A stretch of 64,000 nt of DNA from Nocardia asteroides (GTDB lineage: Bacteria; Actinomycetota; Actinomycetes; Mycobacteriales; Mycobacteriaceae): contig NZ_LR134352.1 in the NCBI RefSeq assembly GCF_900637185.1, positions 1,302,001-1,366,000 on the forward strand, read 5' to 3'. Position 1 is the stretch's first letter. The number at the start of each line of letters is the position of its first letter. Positions 60,549 through 64,000 of the stretch are shown one piece after another. The position numbers were made by a program, and so were the translations under genes. The notes beneath the pieces are model-generated. The model had not been told where the DNA came from, ran no database searches, and was given only the letters and a program-made list of their open reading frames with translations.

Positions 60549-61124
60549 TCAGCGCACGACCTCGTAGACGAGCTTGGCCACCCCGTTGGCGTAGGCCGCC
60601 GATTCGCGCAGGCGCAGCTGCTGCTTGTCGCGGTCGGCGTGGGTGAACAGGCTCTTGCCCGCGCCGAGCAGCACCGGGAACACCAGCAGGTTGTACCGGT
60701 CGATCAGGTCGGCGTCGGACAGGTTGCGGGCCAGCTCGGCGCTGCCGTGGATGAACACGGCGCCGCCCTCGCTCTGCTTCAGCGCGGCGACGTCGGCGGC
60801 CGAGCGCAGGATGGTGATCGGGCCCCAGCCGTCGATCAGGTCGTCGTCGGTGAGGCTGGTCGACACCACGTACTTGGGCAGGTCCTTGTACGCGGCGTGG
60901 TCCTCGGAATCGCGCCAGATCGGCGCGAACGCCTCGTAGCTGCGGCGGCCGAACATCAGCGCGGTGGTGTCGGCGAGCTCCTCGCCCTTGAGTGCGAAGG
61001 CCTCGGGGACGAATTCGGTCTCCATCACCCAGCCGCCGCTGCGGTGGCCTTCCTCCTTGCCGCCGGGGGAGTCCAGGACGCCGTCGAGCGACATGAAGCC
61101 CGTGTAGACCAGTTCACGTGTCAT
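60549..61124 (-). CDS. RibD C-terminal / dihydrofolate reductase-like protein
   Basis: 191 aa: LVYTGFMSLDGVLDSPGG, ALMFGRRSYEAFAPIW, YVVSTSLTDDD, GAVFIHGSAELARNLSDADL and LLVFPVLLGAGKSLF. This is the small stand-alone RibD_C family (NADPH-dependent reductase fold). Members may reduce pterins or other substrates; no pathway neighbours are present. CAGGAGAAACACA precedes the ATG. It lies 49 bp after the SDR gene on the same strand and may be cotranscribed with it. Confidence 0.86.
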   Translation of the reverse strand: MTRELVYTGFMSLDGVLDSPGGKEEGHRSGGWVMETEFVPEAFALKGEELADTTALMFGRRSYEAFAPIWRDSEDHAAYKDLPKYVVSTSLTDDDLIDGWGPITILRSAADVAALKQSEGGAVFIHGSAELARNLSDADLIDRYNLLVFPVLLGAGKSLFTHADRDKQQLRLRESAAYANGVAKLVYEVVR

Positions 61125-61173
61125 TGTGTTTCTCCTGCGAGTCGAGAGCGGGGGACAGCCGTTACGCGGCAGC

Positions 61174-62046
61174 CTACGAGCCGGCAGCCCCGGGCCAGGT
61201 GAATTCCGGATCGGTCAGGTAGTCCTGACGGCGGGCGTCGAGCGCCATGGCGACCATCTGGTGCGCGCCGGGCCCGATGATCTTGCGCAGCGGCGGGTTC
61301 GGGTCCGCGACCAGCGCCAGCAGTGCCTCGGCGGCGACCTCGGGTGCCGCCTCGGTCCATTCGCCTTCGGCGGCGCTGTCGTCGGTGGGCTGCGGGAAGG
61401 CCGCCGGGTCCGGGTAGTCGCGCATGCCGAGGATGGCCTCGCGGACGTCGGCGTAGGCCGGATCGCCCTGGGCGAACTGCATACTCGACTTGGCCCAGTC
61501 GGTGTCGAAGCCGCCCAGCTGGGCGAGGGTGACCTTGACGCCGAACGGGCGCAACTCGTCGGCGAGCGAGGCGCTGAATCCTTCGAGCGCCCATTTGCTC
61601 GCGTTGTACATGCTGAACAGCGGCAGGGAGCCGACGGCGCCGACCGTCGAGATCTGCACGATGTGGCCCGATCCCTGTGCGCGTAGCGCCGGTGCCGCCG
61701 CCTGCGAAACCCAGAGGGCGCCAAAGAAGTTGGTGTCCATCTGGTCGCGGATCTGCGCCTCGGTGAGTTCCTCGAGCGCGCCGACGAGGCCGTAACCCGC
61801 GTTGTTGACCAGCACGTCGAGGCGGCCGGTGACCTCGAAAGCCTCGGCCACCGCGGCGAATACCTGGTCGCGGTCGCGCACGTCGAGGGGCAGCACGGTG
61901 AGGCGCTCGTGGGCCAGGTCGGCCATGGTGCGGGGATCGCGGGCGGTCGCGACGACGGTGTCGCCCGCCGCGAGAGCGGCCACGGTGAACGCCCGGCCCA
62001 GGCCGCGGTTGGCGCCGGTGATGAACCAGGTGTGTGCGCGGGTCAT
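61174..62046 (-). CDS. Short-chain dehydrogenase/reductase
   Basis: 290-aa SDR: ITGANRGLGRAFTVAALAAG, NNAGYGLVGALEELT, ISTVGAVGSLPLFSMYNASKWALEG (Ser, Tyr and Lys all present; given here only as SLPLFSMYNASKWALEG). LGGFDTDWAKSSM and the long C-terminal segment place it with the classical SDRs acting on ketones or sterol-like compounds, not FabG. GGAGGAG precedes the ATG. Two palindromes AGACGnnnCGTCT in the upstream region suggest control by a TetR-type repressor; no such gene is adjacent. Confidence 0.86.
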   Translation of the reverse strand: MTRAHTWFITGANRGLGRAFTVAALAAGDTVVATARDPRTMADLAHERLTVLPLDVRDRDQVFAAVAEAFEVTGRLDVLVNNAGYGLVGALEELTEAQIRDQMDTNFFGALWVSQAAAPALRAQGSGHIVQISTVGAVGSLPLFSMYNASKWALEGFSASLADELRPFGVKVTLAQLGGFDTDWAKSSMQFAQGDPAYADVREAILGMRDYPDPAAFPQPTDDSAAEGEWTEAAPEVAAEALLALVADPNPPLRKIIGPGAHQMVAMALDARRQDYLTDPEFTWPGAAGS

Positions 62047-62067
62047 GCACGCTCCTCCAGTTTCGGG

Positions 62068-62084
62068 CGAGACGTTGCGTCTCG
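62068..62084. promoter_or_regulatory. Operator-like palindrome 1 upstream of the SDR gene
   Basis: CGAGACGTTGCGTCTCG, perfect 7-bp arms around TTG. 22 bp before the SDR start codon. Confidence 0.7.
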
Positions 62085-62122
62085 TTGATGGTCAAGACTC
62101 TGCACCGGTTCCGGCGTTTTGT

Positions 62123-62144
62123 CAAGACGGAACGTCTCGTCTTG
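62123..62144. promoter_or_regulatory. Operator-like palindrome 2 upstream of the SDR gene
   Basis: Core AGACGGAACGTCT (62125-62137), within a larger CAAGACG ... CGTCTTG symmetry. Same half-site as the palindrome at 62068. Confidence 0.65.
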
Positions 62145-62229
62145 TTTTCGGGTGAACCGTGCGCCGATGTTCGTCGGGGCGTCATCGGTGCAGCACTCGG
62201 GCGTCACCCGGGGCTGACACCGTAGGTCC

Positions 62230-62931
62230 ATGAACGCTGAGCTGATCGTTTCCGTATCGGGGATCCGGGACACGACGCGCGACGCCGCGATCGAGTTCGC
62301 GGCGGAGATGGACCAGCGGAATGTGCGGCTGTCGCTGCTGGTGGCGCCCCGGTTGAAGGGCAAGTACCGGCTGCTCGACGATCCGGCCACCCAGTCGTGG
62401 CTGCGCGGTCGCAGGCACGAGGGCGACGCGATCGTGCTGCACGGCTACGACCAGGCCGCCACCAAACGGCGCAGGGCCGAGTTCGCGAGCCTGCCCCGGC
62501 ACGAGGCCACCCTGCGGCTCAAGGCGGCCGACCGGGTGATGGAACAGGTGCAGTTGCGCACCCGCCTGTTCGCCGCACCGCGCTGGGACGCCTCGGCGGG
62601 CGCGCTGGCCGCGCTGCCCGAGGTCGGGTTCCGGCTGGCGCTCGGGCTCACCAGCATCCTCGATCTGGAACGCGATGTGGCCCAGCGCGCGCGGGTGTAC
62701 GGAATCGGTGAGGGATTCCGTGCCGAGCCGTGGTGGTGCCGGGCGCTGGTAATGGGCGCCGAGCGCACCGCGCGGCGCGGCGGCGTGCTGCGGCTGGCGG
62801 TCTCGGCCGCGCAGTTGCAGCGGTCGGGTCCGCGGCAGGCGATGCTCGACGCCGTCGACCTGGCGCTGTATCACGGTGCGCGCAGCGAGGTCTACCGCTG
62901 GGAGCCCTTCACCGCGGCCAGGGCTGCCTGA
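62230..62931 (+). CDS. DUF2334 (polysaccharide deacetylase-like) protein
   Basis: 233 aa: IVSVSGIRDTTRDAAIEFAA, VRLSLLVAPRLKGKYRL, WLRGRRHEGDAIVLHGYDQ and RLFAAPRWDASAGALAALPE. This is the layout of DUF2334, a distant branch of polysaccharide deacetylases. The usual catalytic Asp-Asp pair is not obvious; H in VLHGYD is the expected metal-side histidine. The true activity is open. It starts 183 bp from the divergent SDR gene, and shares its operator region. Confidence 0.8.
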   Translation: MNAELIVSVSGIRDTTRDAAIEFAAEMDQRNVRLSLLVAPRLKGKYRLLDDPATQSWLRGRRHEGDAIVLHGYDQAATKRRRAEFASLPRHEATLRLKAADRVMEQVQLRTRLFAAPRWDASAGALAALPEVGFRLALGLTSILDLERDVAQRARVYGIGEGFRAEPWWCRALVMGAERTARRGGVLRLAVSAAQLQRSGPRQAMLDAVDLALYHGARSEVYRWEPFTAARAA

Positions 62932-62932
62932 C

Positions 62933-62978
62933 CGGCCACCGTCGCGCGCGTCGGCGATCAGGCGCGCGACGGTGGCCG
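62933..62978. terminator. Bidirectional terminator, DUF2334 / glutamate decarboxylase genes
   Basis: Perfect 17-bp arms (62933-62949 and 62962-62978) with a 12-nt loop, between convergent genes; among the longest simple stems in the window. Confidence 0.88.
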
Positions 62979-62982
62979 CATT

Positions 62983-64000
62983 TCACGGGACTTCCGGGGC
63001 GGCGTCGTGGGTGAAACCGCCCGCCTGCGCCCTCGTCAGCGGCGTGCGCCACGGGTTCTCGGCGAGTTGGTGCAGCCCGCGGCGGATGTCGGCGAGCAGC
63101 AGTTCGGTCATGTCGACGGTGAAGCCGTGCCGGAACACCGCGCGCATGATGGTCTCGTCCTGCCGGTCGGCGGGCAGTGGATAGGCCGCGATCAGCCAGC
63201 CGCGGGCGCGCAGCCGGTCGGACAGGTCGTAGAGGTTGTAGTCGGCGCCTTCGGCCAGCCGCCAGGCCACCGCGGTGATGCCGTGTTCCGGCTCGGCCGC
63301 GTGGATCAGCTCGAACGGGCCGATCTGGGCCAGTCCCTTCGCGAAATGCCGTGCGACGAGGTAGATCGCGGACTGCACGCGGGTGTAGCCGGCCCGGCCG
63401 AGCCGGATGAAGTCGTAGTACTGGGTGATCACCTGCCCGCCCGGCCGGGAGAAGTTCAGGTTGAACGTCGGCATGTTGCCGCCGAGGTAGTCGACGTCGA
63501 AGACCAGCTCGCGCGGCAGGTCGGCGGCCTCGCGCCAGATCGCCCAGCCCACCCCGAGCGGCGCGAGGCCGGTCTTGTGCCCGGAGGCGTTGATCGACTT
63601 CACCCGGGGTAAGCGGAAGTCCCACACCAGGTCCGGGGCGGTGAACGGGGCGAGGAAACCGCCGCTGGCCGCGTCAACGTGGATCGGGATGTCGGGGCCG
63701 CCGCCCGCGTGCAGGTCGTCGAGGGCGGCGCTGATCGCGGCGACGTCCTCGAACAGGCCGGTGAAGGTCTGGCCGAAGGTGGGTACCACGGCGATGGTGT
63801 TCGCGTCGCAGTACTTCGGCAGGTCGTCGGGGTGCAGGGTGTAGCGGCCGTCGCGCAGCGGGACCTGGCGCAGCTCCACGTCGAAGTAGCGGGCGAACTT
63901 CTCCCAGCACACCTGGACCGGACCGCTCACCAGGTTCGGGGTACCGGTGCCGCCGGCGGCCCGCCAGCGGAACTTGGCCGCCAGCCCGCCGAGCATGGCG
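62983..64000 (-). CDS. gadB: Glutamate decarboxylase (C-terminal part)
   Basis: The last 338 codons of a gene that starts beyond the right edge. The visible part begins AMLGGLAAKFRWRAA and includes PVQVCWEKFARYFDVELRQV, IPIHVDAASGGFLAPF, the PLP lysine in SINASGHKTGLAPLGVGW and YLGGNMPTFNLNFSRPGGQV. These are hallmarks of GadA/GadB-type group II decarboxylases, which make GABA from glutamate and consume protons. The usual SGHKYG reads SGHKTG here. The C-terminus is short and ends TRAQAGGFTHDAAPEVP. Confidence 0.9.
   Translation of the reverse strand, partial: AMLGGLAAKFRWRAAGGTGTPNLVSGPVQVCWEKFARYFDVELRQVPLRDGRYTLHPDDLPKYCDANTIAVVPTFGQTFTGLFEDVAAISAALDDLHAGGGPDIPIHVDAASGGFLAPFTAPDLVWDFRLPRVKSINASGHKTGLAPLGVGWAIWREAADLPRELVFDVDYLGGNMPTFNLNFSRPGGQVITQYYDFIRLGRAGYTRVQSAIYLVARHFAKGLAQIGPFELIHAAEPEHGITAVAWRLAEGADYNLYDLSDRLRARGWLIAAYPLPADRQDETIMRAVFRHGFTVDMTELLLADIRRGLHQLAENPWRTPLTRAQAGGFTHDAAPEVP

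Overview
The window is high-GC DNA from a mycolic-acid-containing actinomycete, most likely Nocardia or a close relative. This rests on a complete mce4 operon, PhoPR, an EspR-like regulator, a mycolyltransferase-type esterase, GTG/TTG and leaderless starts, and gene orders shared with the M. tuberculosis sterol regulons. All assignments come from reading translations and motifs; no searches were run.

About two thirds of the window (892-41004) is sterol catabolism. 892-6395 carries late ring C/D genes: ipdC, ipdB, ipdA and echA20 run leftward, divergent from two SDR genes across a KstR2-like operator. 10337-12928 is the divergent fadA5/cyp125 pair. 12988-24206 holds side-chain genes: a SnoaL protein, two flavin/F420-type oxidoreductases, ltp3, ltp4, a tandem DUF35 protein, two acyl-CoA ligases including fadD19, and echA19. 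26942-30574 holds fadE27, fadE26, fdxD and hsd4A. 30898-41004 is the mce4 sterol importer (yrbE4AB, mce4A-F and two Mce-associated proteins). Eight KstR-type boxes (TnnAACnnGTTnnA) sit in front of these units. At three of them the start codon lies exactly 11 nt after the box and a TANNNT -10 begins with the last two bases of the box, which indicates leaderless transcripts shut directly by the repressor.

The sterol block is interrupted by apparently unrelated genes. 6597-9971 is a four-gene module: a secreted protein with 11-residue repeats, an ImmA-type metallopeptidase, a polytopic membrane protein and a convergent EspR-like regulator. It lies where the sterol cluster is continuous in M. tuberculosis apart from ddn. 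Other insertions are an ECF sigma factor with a VOC protein (20128-21666), a flavin monooxygenase with a TetR regulator and doubled operators (24266-26129), and a toxin-antitoxin-like pair (26395-26903).

Two genes appear broken. mce4F has a 22-bp tandem duplication that shifts its frame after about residue 300. A small secreted-protein gene near 500-723 is frameshifted and lacks a recognisable N-terminus.

The right third (41034-64000) is more ordinary: phoPR with otsA and a 52-codon gene upstream, an alpha/beta hydrolase, a stand-alone MbtH-like gene, tRNA-Thr(UGU), several secreted proteins, two HIT proteins, a PH-domain protein, purD, an M23 peptidase, an aminotransferase, TetR-purB, an Ag85-like esterase, a DUF2330 protein, an S9 oligopeptidase, a reductase, an SDR behind palindromic operators, a DUF2334 protein and the 3' part of a glutamate decarboxylase gene. 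The window cuts genes at both ends.
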